Shown here: positions 27,742-38,772 of the stretch, piece after piece | How positions within the stretch are numbered: position 1 is the stretch's first letter | Layout: every line of letters starts with the position of its first letter | From: Parapedobacter koreensis | GTDB taxonomy: Bacteria; Bacteroidota; Bacteroidia; Sphingobacteriales; Sphingobacteriaceae | DNA: 64,000 bases | Direction: 5' to 3' | NCBI RefSeq assembly: GCF_900109365.1 | Contig: NZ_FNZR01000001.1 | Coordinates: 248,001-312,000, forward strand | The notes under the pieces: model-generated | The model's database searches: none | Told to the model about the DNA's origin: nothing | Seen by the model: only the letters and a program-made list of their open reading frames with translations | Program-made: the position numbers and the translations under genes

Positions 27742-28461
27742 TCAATTCAATGCCGAAATGGCCTTGACTAAGGTTTTTTTAGCCAAAGGCAGCAATGTGT
27801 TTTCCACCGGAAACGTAATGTCACTTTCTACTTGATAAACCGCTGGGTTGGGCAATTCCCGTCGGGCATGGATGAGATCTTTCCGGATAGCTTCCGGTGT
27901 ATTGTAAACAAAATGCCGCTCATATTTGGCGATGTAGGTAGTATGTATGCCCCGGTACTTTTCATGCTGGCTTTCAAAAAGGGTCACTTGATATTCATAC
28001 ACCCGTATTCCTTTTTCATCGCCATTACGCAACAAGAGATAGCCTTGATAAGGATACAACGGTTGCATGCCCACTTCGGAAATAGCCAGGTGACTTGAGA
28101 CAAAGTCATGGATCTCGCGCCCTTCCTTGATGGCAGGCATTATTCTGCTCACCGCATAATTGATGATCTGTTCAATTTCCTGCATCATCGCATCGTCATT
28201 CACGATTTTTTCATAAGTAATTTTCACGGCAGCAACGTCCATGTTGCTTAATCTCACCGGGAATCCCGTTTCGAGCGTGGTCTTATCCTGCTTGAATTTC
28301 TTAAGGTTGTTATAATGAAAGATTAAATCGTTCAGATTGGGATAAAGCTGGGTTCTGTTGAAATGCGCATTGATTTGCTGCAAATAAGCAAGCAACTGAT
28401 ATTGTTTGTGTTCAAAATCGATAGGAACCTCGATAAACCAATTGGCATTTAATGTACGCAT
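27742..28461 (-). CDS. Conserved hypothetical protein
   Basis: A 239-residue soluble protein that I do not recognise. It has no signal peptide or membrane segment. It starts MRTLNANWFIEVPIDFEHKQYQLLAYLQQINAHF; the rest is mixed helix/strand with a charged, moderately conserved look. The start is preceded by AAGGAGG-like sequence on the minus strand (GGAGGTGCTTT), which supports it. It is divergent from the FAH-family gene at 28603 and has no same-strand partner. Function unknown. Confidence 0.7.
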   Translation of the reverse strand: MRTLNANWFIEVPIDFEHKQYQLLAYLQQINAHFNRTQLYPNLNDLIFHYNNLKKFKQDKTTLETGFPVRLSNMDVAAVKITYEKIVNDDAMMQEIEQIINYAVSRIMPAIKEGREIHDFVSSHLAISEVGMQPLYPYQGYLLLRNGDEKGIRVYEYQVTLFESQHEKYRGIHTTYIAKYERHFVYNTPEAIRKDLIHARRELPNPAVYQVESDITFPVENTLLPLAKKTLVKAISALN

Positions 28462-28571
28462 AAAGCACCTCCTTGATTTGTTAACGGTGAATATACAAAA
28501 AATTAACGATATAAAAACTGGTATCGGTTAGATTATTACGCGAGGGCAGCCCGATTTTAATGCAATAACAT

Positions 28572-28579
28572 TATTTTTG
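28572..28579 (+). promoter_or_regulatory. Possible -7 element of the FAH-family gene
   Basis: TATTTTTG matches the Bacteroidota -7 consensus TAnnTTTG and lies 23 bp before the start codon at 28603. No TTG is found at the expected -33 position, so the call is tentative. Confidence 0.4.
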
Positions 28580-28602
28580 TCCATTATAAACATTACGAAT
28601 AC

Positions 28603-29214
28603 ATGAAAATTATCGCCATTGGTCGCAATTACACCGAACACGCCAAAGAACTTCACAACCCGGTACCGGAAAAGCCGGTCATCTTTCTTAAACCGGATAC
28701 CGCCGTATTGAAGGAAAACCGCGACTTTTATTATCCGGACTTTTCGAAAAACATCCACCATGAAGTAGAAATCGTACTTCGCGTTTGCAAGGAAGGAAAA
28801 CACATCGGCGCGAAATTTGCAAGCAGCTACTACGATGCCATTGGCCTGGGAGTGGATTTTACAGCCCGGGACATCCAGCAGGCGCATAAGGAAAAATCCT
28901 TGCCCTGGGAATTGGCCAAAGCATTCGATGGTTCAGCTCCAGTGAGTGAGTTGCTGCCCAAAGAGACTTTTGAGGATGTGTATGATATTGCATTCCGATT
29001 GGATAAAAATGGGGAAACTGTACAAGAGGGCAACACAAAAGATTTGCTCTTTTCATTTGAAGATATCCTGGTCTTTGTCTCTCAATACATCACGCTACGT
29101 AAGGGTGACTTGATTTTTACTGGCACGCCGGCAGGTGTCGGCCCCGTAGTCCCTGGCGACTATTTGGAAGGTTTCATCGGTGACCAGCGGATGTTCCATT
29201 TTTATGTGAAGTAG
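28603..29214 (+). CDS. Fumarylacetoacetate hydrolase-family protein
   Basis: A 203-residue single-domain FAH-family enzyme of the acylpyruvase / fumarylpyruvate hydrolase size class. It has the metal ligands of the family in HHEVEIVLRV (two Glu, about residues 54 and 56) and GVDFTARD (Asp about 85), and the C-terminal signature GDLIFTGTPAGVGPV. The substrate is probably a short acylpyruvate or oxaloacetate-like diketo acid, as in FAHD1 relatives (inference). The next gene starts 8 bp after its stop. Confidence 0.9.
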   Translation: MKIIAIGRNYTEHAKELHNPVPEKPVIFLKPDTAVLKENRDFYYPDFSKNIHHEVEIVLRVCKEGKHIGAKFASSYYDAIGLGVDFTARDIQQAHKEKSLPWELAKAFDGSAPVSELLPKETFEDVYDIAFRLDKNGETVQEGNTKDLLFSFEDILVFVSQYITLRKGDLIFTGTPAGVGPVVPGDYLEGFIGDQRMFHFYVK

Positions 29215-29222
29215 CACGATAC

Positions 29223-30923
29223 ATGAAGGTTAACCACGTCTTATTTCTTTGTTTTGTTTTTTTCCTTACACTTGTCCATGTAAAGGCTCAGCATCCCATC
29301 ATCAAAAACAGGGAATATCCCCAATGTTATTTCAGTCCTCCCCTGGCCATTCCGCCACAGGCTTCCGGCACATTCGGCGAACTGCGCTCCACGCATTTTC
29401 ATGCTGGCGACGATTACCGTACCCAGCAGCGGGTGGGACTGCCGCTCTTTGCGGTGGCTGATGGATACGTATCCCGTGTACGTGTACAAATCGGCGGCGG
29501 GGGAAATTCCGTTTATATCAGTCACCCCAATGGATTCACTAGTGTGTACTTACACATGCAGGAGTTCAATGCGCAGTTGGCCGCCATCGTGAAAGCCAAG
29601 CAATACGAGCTGCAACGCTTCGACGTGGATATCCCGCTTGAAGAGACTACCGTATCCGTCAAGAAGGGTGATCGCATCGGTTTGACGGGCAATTCAGGCA
29701 GCTCCGAAGGCCCACACCTGCACTTTGAAATACGTGACACCCAGACCGAAGCACCGCTGAACCCCCAGTTGTTCGGGCTGGCTTTCCCGGATAATCTGGC
29801 GCCACTTATCCGGGGTATCACCGTCTATGATCTGGCTGACGAGCCATTCAGCGAGCATATACCAAGGAGGCACCTCGCCTTGAGTGGCAGCCAAATCATA
29901 CCGGTTAATGGCCGCTTCGGCGTGGGTATCAATACGGTAGATCGCCACAACGGCACTTCCTTCAATAACGGTGTCTATTCCATCGAGCTCTCGCTTGACG
30001 GCAAATCCATCAGTACAGTGCTATTCGAAGAGTTGTCATATGCCACTTCAGGCACCATCCATTCTTATATCGATTATCCGTATTATATACTGAAAAAAGT
30101 CAGGATCCAGAAAAGCTTTAAAGATCCAAACAATCCCATCAACATCTTCCATTTTCTTGAGGGCGACGGCAGCATCACCTTGACAGACAACAATGAACAT
30201 ACGCTCTCCTACCGGGTGCGCGATGTGCATGGCAACACGAGTACACACACATTCAAGGTAAAGAATACACCATCTTATACCCCTGCATGGCAACGAACAC
30301 CCGGCACAGCCATGTTTCGGTTTGATCGCGAAAATCGCTTCACCGCTGAAAATGCGGAGGTCATCATGCCGCAAAATGTCCTGTATGACCATCTGCACTT
30401 CAACTATCATCAGGGCACACGGCCCAGCGGGGGATACTCCATGGTGCAACATATACACAACCGTTTTATACCGCTCCGCGAAAGCTACGAACTGAAAATC
30501 AAACCCGACAGCACATTGCCTGACGCGCTGAAACCCAAAGCGATCATCGTCAACGTCGAGGGCAGCTCCCAAGGAGGCAACTTTGAGGAGGGCTGGGTAC
30601 GCACGATGACCCGCGCTTTCGGCAGTTTTTACATCACGGTAGACACCGTTCCTCCCACGATAGTACCCCAAAACATCAGCGCGGGTAAAAATATGGCTGC
30701 GGTCAATCGGGTAAATTTCAAGATTTCTGATAACCTCTCCGGCATACAGTCGTTCAATGGGTATATGGATGACCGTTGGATACTGATGGAATACGATCCG
30801 AAAACGCGATCGCTATGGCATACTTTTGACAGCACGCTTTCAAAAGGTAAACACCGCCTTCGTCTAGAGGTTATTGACTGGAAAGACAACAAGCGGATGT
30901 ATGAAGTAAATTTTATCAGGTAA
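29223..30923 (+). CDS. M23-family metallopeptidase
   Basis: A 566-residue exported protein with a signal peptide (1-22, ending VKA) and an N-terminal lysostaphin-type peptidase domain. The zinc ligands are visible: H60 and D64 in HFHAGDDYR and H165/H167 in GPHLHFE. The rest (about 180-566) is a large beta-rich region that I cannot assign, ending in an Ig-like stretch before the C terminus. It probably cuts peptidoglycan cross-links in the periplasm during growth or division. Family placement is firm; target is inferred. Confidence 0.92.
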   Translation: MKVNHVLFLCFVFFLTLVHVKAQHPIIKNREYPQCYFSPPLAIPPQASGTFGELRSTHFHAGDDYRTQQRVGLPLFAVADGYVSRVRVQIGGGGNSVYISHPNGFTSVYLHMQEFNAQLAAIVKAKQYELQRFDVDIPLEETTVSVKKGDRIGLTGNSGSSEGPHLHFEIRDTQTEAPLNPQLFGLAFPDNLAPLIRGITVYDLADEPFSEHIPRRHLALSGSQIIPVNGRFGVGINTVDRHNGTSFNNGVYSIELSLDGKSISTVLFEELSYATSGTIHSYIDYPYYILKKVRIQKSFKDPNNPINIFHFLEGDGSITLTDNNEHTLSYRVRDVHGNTSTHTFKVKNTPSYTPAWQRTPGTAMFRFDRENRFTAENAEVIMPQNVLYDHLHFNYHQGTRPSGGYSMVQHIHNRFIPLRESYELKIKPDSTLPDALKPKAIIVNVEGSSQGGNFEEGWVRTMTRAFGSFYITVDTVPPTIVPQNISAGKNMAAVNRVNFKISDNLSGIQSFNGYMDDRWILMEYDPKTRSLWHTFDSTLSKGKHRLRLEVIDWKDNKRMYEVNFIR

Positions 30924-30941
30924 GCAGAGACAAATTCCGAT

Positions 30942-31406
30942 ATGGCAAAACTGAACGTGGGCGACAAAGCTCCGGCAATCACCGCAAAAAACCAATATGG
31001 CGAAACGCTATCGTTAAGTGATTTCATGGGAAAAAAAGTCATTCTTTATTTTTATCCCAAAGACAATACACCGGGCTGCACGGCCGAGGCTTGTAACTTC
31101 CGCGACAATTACCAGTCATTGCTGGCCGAAGGGTTTGAAGTCATCGGCGTGAGCATAAATACCGAACGTTCGCACCGCAATTTCACCAACAAATTCGACC
31201 TTCCCTTCAATCTCCTGGTAGACGCAGACCAAAAAATCGTGAATGATTATCACGTGTGGGGAGAGAAAATGCTTTATGGGAAAAAATTTATGGGAACCCT
31301 CCGTACTACGTTTATCATCGACGAGCAGGGTACCATCACCCACATCATCGACAAAGTAGACAATGCAAACGCCTCGCAGCAGGTCAGGGAGTTGCTCAGG
31401 GGATAA
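30942..31406 (+). CDS. bcp: Thioredoxin-dependent thiol peroxidase
   Basis: A 154-residue peroxiredoxin of the BCP/PrxQ class. The peroxidatic and resolving Cys are in the motif PGCTAEAC (about residues 45-52), with the conserved YPKDNTPGC lead-in and the TFIIDEQGTI C-terminal strand. It reduces peroxides with electrons from thioredoxin in the cytoplasm. It starts 18 bp after the M23 gene and its stop directly abuts the stop of the convergent phosphopantetheinyl transferase gene. Confidence 0.95.
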   Translation: MAKLNVGDKAPAITAKNQYGETLSLSDFMGKKVILYFYPKDNTPGCTAEACNFRDNYQSLLAEGFEVIGVSINTERSHRNFTNKFDLPFNLLVDADQKIVNDYHVWGEKMLYGKKFMGTLRTTFIIDEQGTITHIIDKVDNANASQQVRELLRG

Positions 31407-32045
31407 CTAGTTTTCCATGACGTATCCAAGCATATATTCCTGGAATTTTTCGTAATATACTTTGAATCGCTCTTGGCGATGCGGGGCGTCCAAGTCCAAA
31501 AACAACACACCCTGATCCTGAAAATCAAACGGGCGAATCGTCATGTTATCTTTGAATGAAACGCCCTTGTTGCCTTGCAATTTGTACACCGCTTCCTTGG
31601 CACACCAACAGGCATAGAGTTTTTCAATCTCCGCTCTCCCGATAGCTTCAAGCTCATCCATTTTCATGAATTTGTCCGCAATGCGCAGGATTTTGGGCTT
31701 CACCAGTTCCAGATCAATACCCACCTCTCCATTATCACTCATCATCACCGCAGCATAGTCAAAGGAATGTGTGAGCGATATCCGTTGGGGGAAATTAGCG
31801 AGGTAAGGTTTGCCGTTTTCGTCCGAAGGACAGTCGATAAAGCCGGGAGTATCCAGCATTTTGCGCAATAGCACACGTGTAGCCAGCCAATGCAATGTCC
31901 GCTTGCCCTTATTCAGCCGGCCCAACACAGTTTTTTCACGATCATCCAACTGCAACCTACCGATAAGCTCTTCAGCGGACTCTTCGATGCGCCAAATGGC
32001 AAACCGTACATTATTATCCAACTCGCGCAGGTATACCAATGCCAT
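31407..32045 (-). CDS. 4'-phosphopantetheinyl transferase superfamily protein
   Basis: This enzyme moves phosphopantetheine from CoA to a Ser of carrier proteins. The 212-residue product, taken from the ATG at 32045 (an in-frame TTG lies two codons earlier), has the Sfp-type Mg-binding signature GIDLEL (about residues 106-111) and the downstream WCAKEAVYKLQG helix. It is the only such gene in the window. Whether it serves fatty-acid ACP or a secondary carrier cannot be told. Its promoter element practically touches the start codon. Confidence 0.88.
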   Translation of the reverse strand: MALVYLRELDNNVRFAIWRIEESAEELIGRLQLDDREKTVLGRLNKGKRTLHWLATRVLLRKMLDTPGFIDCPSDENGKPYLANFPQRISLTHSFDYAAVMMSDNGEVGIDLELVKPKILRIADKFMKMDELEAIGRAEIEKLYACWCAKEAVYKLQGNKGVSFKDNMTIRPFDFQDQGVLFLDLDAPHRQERFKVYYEKFQEYMLGYVMEN

Positions 32046-32048
32046 AGT

Positions 32049-32056
32049 CAAAGTTA
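32049..32056 (-). promoter_or_regulatory. -7 promoter element adjoining the phosphopantetheinyl transferase start
   Basis: TAACTTTG on the minus strand matches TAnnTTTG exactly and is separated from the ATG at 32045 by only three bases, so the transcript would have almost no 5' leader. Confidence 0.5.
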
Positions 32057-32100
32057 GCTATTTATTGCAAAATAGTCCTTAAAAATCTGATTCATTAACG

Positions 32101-32108
32101 TATTTTTG
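32101..32108 (+). promoter_or_regulatory. -7 promoter element of dcd
   Basis: TATTTTTG matches TAnnTTTG and lies 39 bp before the dcd start; a heptad repeat occupies the intervening leader. No TTG is seen at -33. Confidence 0.45.
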
Positions 32109-32115
32109 CCCACTG

Positions 32116-32143
32116 CGTCTGTTGTCTGACGTCTGTTGTCTAA
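32116..32143 (-). repeat. Heptad repeat in the dcd leader
   Basis: Four 7-bp units in the plus-strand order CGTCTGT, TGTCTGA, CGTCTGT, TGTCTAA. Read on the minus strand they are TTAGACA, ACAGACG, TCAGACA, ACAGACG, i.e. the same family as the repeat at 6335-6384. The tract ends 4 bp before the dcd start codon. Confidence 0.75.
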
Positions 32144-32147
32144 AAAA

Positions 32148-32680
32148 ATGATTCTATCCGACAAACGTATACTGGAAGAAATTGAGAGCGGCTCCATCAT
32201 TATTGAGCCTTTCCGTAGGGAGTGCTTGGGCACCAATTCATACGATGTCCACCTCGGCAAATACCTGGCCACCTATAAAGACCGGGTACTTGATGCTAAA
32301 AAGCACAATGAAATTATACATTTTGAAATTCCCAAAACAGGCTTTCTTCTGGAACCCAACACGCTGTACTTGGGCGTCACGCTTGAATACACCGAAACAC
32401 ACAACCATGTGCCGTTTCTGGAAGGCAAATCCAGCACCGGGCGCCTGGGCATCGATATTCACGCCACGGCAGGTAAGGGCGATGTCGGATTCTGCAACAC
32501 TTGGACGCTTGAAATATCCGTAGCACAACCTGTAAGGGTGTATATGGGCATGCCGATTGGGCAGCTGATTTATTTTGCTGTGGAAGGCGATATTGAGACG
32601 CGCTACGATAGCAAAACCAATGCGAAGTACAACAATAAGACCACACGCCCCGTGGAGAGCATGATGTGGAAGAATGCGTT

Positions 32681-32684
<4 letters not shown>
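32148..32684 (+). CDS. dcd: dCTP deaminase
   Basis: Dcd deaminates dCTP to dUTP, the source of dTMP in many bacteria. ATG at 32148 gives [12 protein letters not shown], the standard N terminus of the family, and 178 residues; an upstream TTG would only add residues encoded by the repeat. The trimer-interface and nucleotide motif [19 protein letters not shown] and the catalytic Glu in NTWTLEISV are present. The stop overlaps the stop of the convergent prfB by two bases. Confidence 0.93.
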
Positions 32685-35510
<2,826 letters not shown>

Positions 35511-35517
35511 TTTGAAT

Positions 35518-36405
35518 ATGATGTTAAACTTTCGTTTGGTGCTGGCTCTCGTTGCTATCTTCACTGTTTCAGGAACACACCTCCACGCAGCACAGCCTTT
35601 GGAGCACCCTACCAACGCAATTGATTCGATTCCAAGTGATAGCACTACGTTTTTAGGAGGAGTCGCTCAGGATTTTTTAAGATTTGGTGACGGCTTCCTC
35701 TATACGGTTTCCTCGCCGGTGAGATGGAAAGGAAACGATTGGTTGAAAGCTGGTGGGGTAGTTGCCGGAACGGCATTGCTAACCTTGGTGGACAAGCCGG
35801 TTAGGAACTTCTGGATGGACCAAGACTCCAAGTTGCTTGATGGCATTGAACGCGTAGGGTTCCACTACGGAAAGCCCTATGCCGCATTTTATGGGATGGG
35901 CGGTTTCTACCTCGCTGGCTTGGTCATCAAAAGCGACTGGGCACGGGAGACGGCCATCGCCTTAGGTGCTGCGTACCTGACAAGTGGCGCCGTGCAATCC
36001 TTCATGAAAACCGCGTTTGGAAGGGCAAGGCCCGCCACTAATGTGGGCCCTTGGGCATTCAAACCATGGTCACCGGATGCAGGTTATCATTCGTTCCCAT
36101 CCGGACACATACAAATCGCGATGGTCAGCGCGGTGGTACTCGCAGAGCGTGTGAAACAACCGTGGCTGAAAGGTGTATTTTATTCCACCGCCGGCCTGAC
36201 ACTCGTCAGCCGTATGTATTCTGACGCTCATTGGGTTTCAGATCTCGCCTTTGGCGGAGCGATTTCTTATTTCAGTGCCAAGGCTGTGCTCAAGCGAATG
36301 GAGCGAACCAAATCCGGCGGGCATATGTTCAGGAGGAAAAAGCAAGAAATCACTTGGAATTTTACTCCCACGTTTAATGGGTTTTCGCTCGTAGGCACGC
36401 TCTAG
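35518..36405 (+). CDS. PAP2-family acid phosphatase
   Basis: A 295-residue PAP2 (type 2 phosphatidic acid phosphatase) protein with an N-terminal signal sequence (ending LHAAQ) and several hydrophobic helices. The three PAP2 motifs are present: KTAFGRARP, PSGH, and SRMYSDAHWVSD (S-R-x5-H-x3-D). It may dephosphorylate lipid phosphates such as undecaprenyl diphosphate or phosphatidylglycerol-phosphate at the membrane. It starts 7 bp after pgi, so it is probably co-transcribed; the pairing with pgi has no obvious functional reason. Either of two adjacent ATGs (35518, 35521) could be used. Confidence 0.9.
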   Translation: MMLNFRLVLALVAIFTVSGTHLHAAQPLEHPTNAIDSIPSDSTTFLGGVAQDFLRFGDGFLYTVSSPVRWKGNDWLKAGGVVAGTALLTLVDKPVRNFWMDQDSKLLDGIERVGFHYGKPYAAFYGMGGFYLAGLVIKSDWARETAIALGAAYLTSGAVQSFMKTAFGRARPATNVGPWAFKPWSPDAGYHSFPSGHIQIAMVSAVVLAERVKQPWLKGVFYSTAGLTLVSRMYSDAHWVSDLAFGGAISYFSAKAVLKRMERTKSGGHMFRRKKQEITWNFTPTFNGFSLVGTL

Positions 36406-36416
36406 CGGCTGCAACT

Positions 36417-38762
36417 TTATGACAGCATGACAGGTATCCGCAATGCGTGAAGCCCGCTTACACCCTGTAATTCTTCGAGCTCCAAGTATTCAAGCGTTTT
36501 GCCCAATAGTCCTTTTTGCTGCAACGTCTCAATGTGGCGTAGATAGTCATGAAGGGATTCTTCGTGCCAATAAATCAATGTGATTTTTCCGGGCTGCGTC
36601 ACCCGCTCGGTCGTACCCTTTATCAGCGCCTTGTCTATCCGCTTTTTGACAATATGATACCTGATGTTATAGGCTCCCTCGACATCAAATCTACGCTCGT
36701 CTTCACGAAAGCTGATATCAATCTCAGCATTATTAATGAAAATAAGCTGCGTGGTTTCCAATGCGATGGGCAATATTTCCACCAACTGGTGAGTTCCCCG
36801 CGTAATGGCAACCATGGTCTCTAATTGTACATGTTTTATCGCAGCCAGCTTCGCTTCTTGGAATGGAATGTGGGGCGCAATTGATTGTCCGATGTAGCAG
36901 TCAAACTCGATACCGTCTGTCCTGAATTTTTCAAAATAGCTGGGGTAGATTGTTTGCAATTTGCTATTAAATGCATCGAGGTGTTGGTTTATCTCCTGAT
37001 TGATTGTTTTGACAGCAGTCTCAAATGCATACCGATGCTGGTGTGCTACCCCGACAGCAGGGTTCATTTGGTATTCGTAGGCCAAAATAATCTCCGCCAA
37101 CCGCTCATCGGCTTGTTTGAGTTCATCAAAGGCCTTTCTAATCTCACCATGCTGAAATTCTGATATGGCTACTTGGCTATAGTCCAATTGGCTGTTGCTA
37201 AGCCTACTGTTCAATTGGCTAAATTTATCCATCAGCGCATACGGCAGTGGCTGAATGGCATTTAGCCGCAGCAAGGCGATTCCCAATGTTTCCATTTGCC
37301 AGGTCAAATCAGCAAGCAACGCATCATTGCGCTGCAATGTACTATTGCGGATATCCACCGCCCCATAGATTGGATATACCTGATTGAAGCGTATTTCCAC
37401 ACTATTGAGCGGCAACTTGGCTTGGCCATCGCCATTTTCCGTCTGCAAATAACGCCACGCAGCCTCATTGAACTTCCATTGCACAGCAGGTTGTATCGCC
37501 GTAAACCGCTTCTTGATAATGCGATCCAACTTACTCTTAAAATCCACGCAAACGTCATTCGCGAATTGCGACAGCAAAGGGATAGCGACCCGCAAGCGTG
37601 GCAGTTCGTGCTTACTAATCTGGGAACCCCGCTCGGTATACACTTCCAGCAGGCCCACGACCTCCTGATTGTAAAAAAGCGGAATGACAGCCAAACTGTC
37701 CAAGCCCGATTGAGCAGCCAACGCCGCTAAAGGCTCCGAAACCAACGGCAAACCGGCATCCACCTTATACGTTACCGGATAGGGGTCTTCCAGGTAGCCC
37801 AGCCATTCCTTGCGCAAGCGCTCATCGATTGCTACCCCTTTGATAAATTGATACAACACGCTGTTCTCTGCGAGCTGGTGATGCAACAATGGCCTGCCGT
37901 TGAGCTTTAAAACGGGGCTAATACCGATCTTCAAGTTGGGATTTCCCGTTAACAATTTCAGGTTATTTTCGATGGCCTGGTGGTATCGATGGTAGTCATA
38001 ATCCCCCCCAACGATAACGATGTTCTTCAGTTTCTCTACGACATGCTCATGGGTGATATCCTCCAAAGAAATAATGGAGAAGCCTTCGATGCGGAAACTT
38101 GTCAAATCCAATAGATTCTCCAAATCACTTTCCCGAACCTCGGTCATTTTTTTTCGCCGGAGTGCTTGATAGTTAATCGGCGGCAATTGGCCTTTAGCCG
38201 TCACATGCACAAATGTATTATCCAGCCGCAAGGCATAATACCTTGGCAGTTCAGTGGCTTCATCCTGAAAAGCATAGACCAAATTATCCAGGCCAAAGTC
38301 TACAAATCCGTACAGCCGCTCCAAAATGAGCTGGTAGATAAGCAAGCGCCCCACTTCGGTTCCATTCATGGCCTTCATCTTATCCATCACCTGGCCGGCA
38401 TCGCGCTCTTTGTCCAAAAATCGATAAAAAGCATCCGTGCCATAGAACACATTTCCAGATAGGGGGGCAGCCAATCCCCACAACCTATCCGTTTCATCGG
38501 TAAGCAATGGCACTAGCAGGTTATATACAAAATACAGTTCTTTGTTAAATTTGGAGATGTTTTCTTCGCTTATCGGACCATGCAGCTGCTGTGCTTCGTG
38601 GAAGCGGCTCAGCACAAAAGCGAATATTTCCTGCCTGCCCGCGTGATCTTGGCAGTGCTTTGTCAAATGGGCAAAGAATTGATCGAACGATAAGACGCGC
38701 TCGGGTTCCGAGGCTTCCTGCCGCTCATCAAAGATATTGAATGGTCGTACCTGCATGCGCAA
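36417..38762 (-). CDS. GAF-domain protein, last gene of the ppk1 operon
   Basis: A 781-residue soluble protein typical of Bacteroidota. A GAF-like domain is visible around residues 330-415 (LDSLAVIPLFYNQEVVGLLEVYT). A further conserved segment, VYPIYGAVDIRNSTLQRNDALLADL (about 463-488, only partly quoted as YGAVDIRNSTLQRN), vaguely recalls the VDIRGST strand of class III nucleotide cyclases but lacks enough context to call one. The remainder is helical. No DNA-binding or kinase output domain is seen. It begins 10 bp after the metallophosphoesterase fusion, so it may sense a small ligand connected with polyphosphate or nucleotide state. Function unknown. Confidence 0.8.
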   Translation of the reverse strand: MRMQVRPFNIFDERQEASEPERVLSFDQFFAHLTKHCQDHAGRQEIFAFVLSRFHEAQQLHGPISEENISKFNKELYFVYNLLVPLLTDETDRLWGLAAPLSGNVFYGTDAFYRFLDKERDAGQVMDKMKAMNGTEVGRLLIYQLILERLYGFVDFGLDNLVYAFQDEATELPRYYALRLDNTFVHVTAKGQLPPINYQALRRKKMTEVRESDLENLLDLTSFRIEGFSIISLEDITHEHVVEKLKNIVIVGGDYDYHRYHQAIENNLKLLTGNPNLKIGISPVLKLNGRPLLHHQLAENSVLYQFIKGVAIDERLRKEWLGYLEDPYPVTYKVDAGLPLVSEPLAALAAQSGLDSLAVIPLFYNQEVVGLLEVYTERGSQISKHELPRLRVAIPLLSQFANDVCVDFKSKLDRIIKKRFTAIQPAVQWKFNEAAWRYLQTENGDGQAKLPLNSVEIRFNQVYPIYGAVDIRNSTLQRNDALLADLTWQMETLGIALLRLNAIQPLPYALMDKFSQLNSRLSNSQLDYSQVAISEFQHGEIRKAFDELKQADERLAEIILAYEYQMNPAVGVAHQHRYAFETAVKTINQEINQHLDAFNSKLQTIYPSYFEKFRTDGIEFDCYIGQSIAPHIPFQEAKLAAIKHVQLETMVAITRGTHQLVEILPIALETTQLIFINNAEIDISFREDERRFDVEGAYNIRYHIVKKRIDKALIKGTTERVTQPGKITLIYWHEESLHDYLRHIETLQQKGLLGKTLEYLELEELQGVSGLHALRIPVMLS

Positions 38763-38772
38763 CTAATAAGGT

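Noticed and set aside
36417-38762. A nucleotide cyclase domain in the GAF protein (VDIRNST segment)
   Set aside because: Only a short strand is similar; the metal-binding and transition-state residues of class III cyclases were not found.
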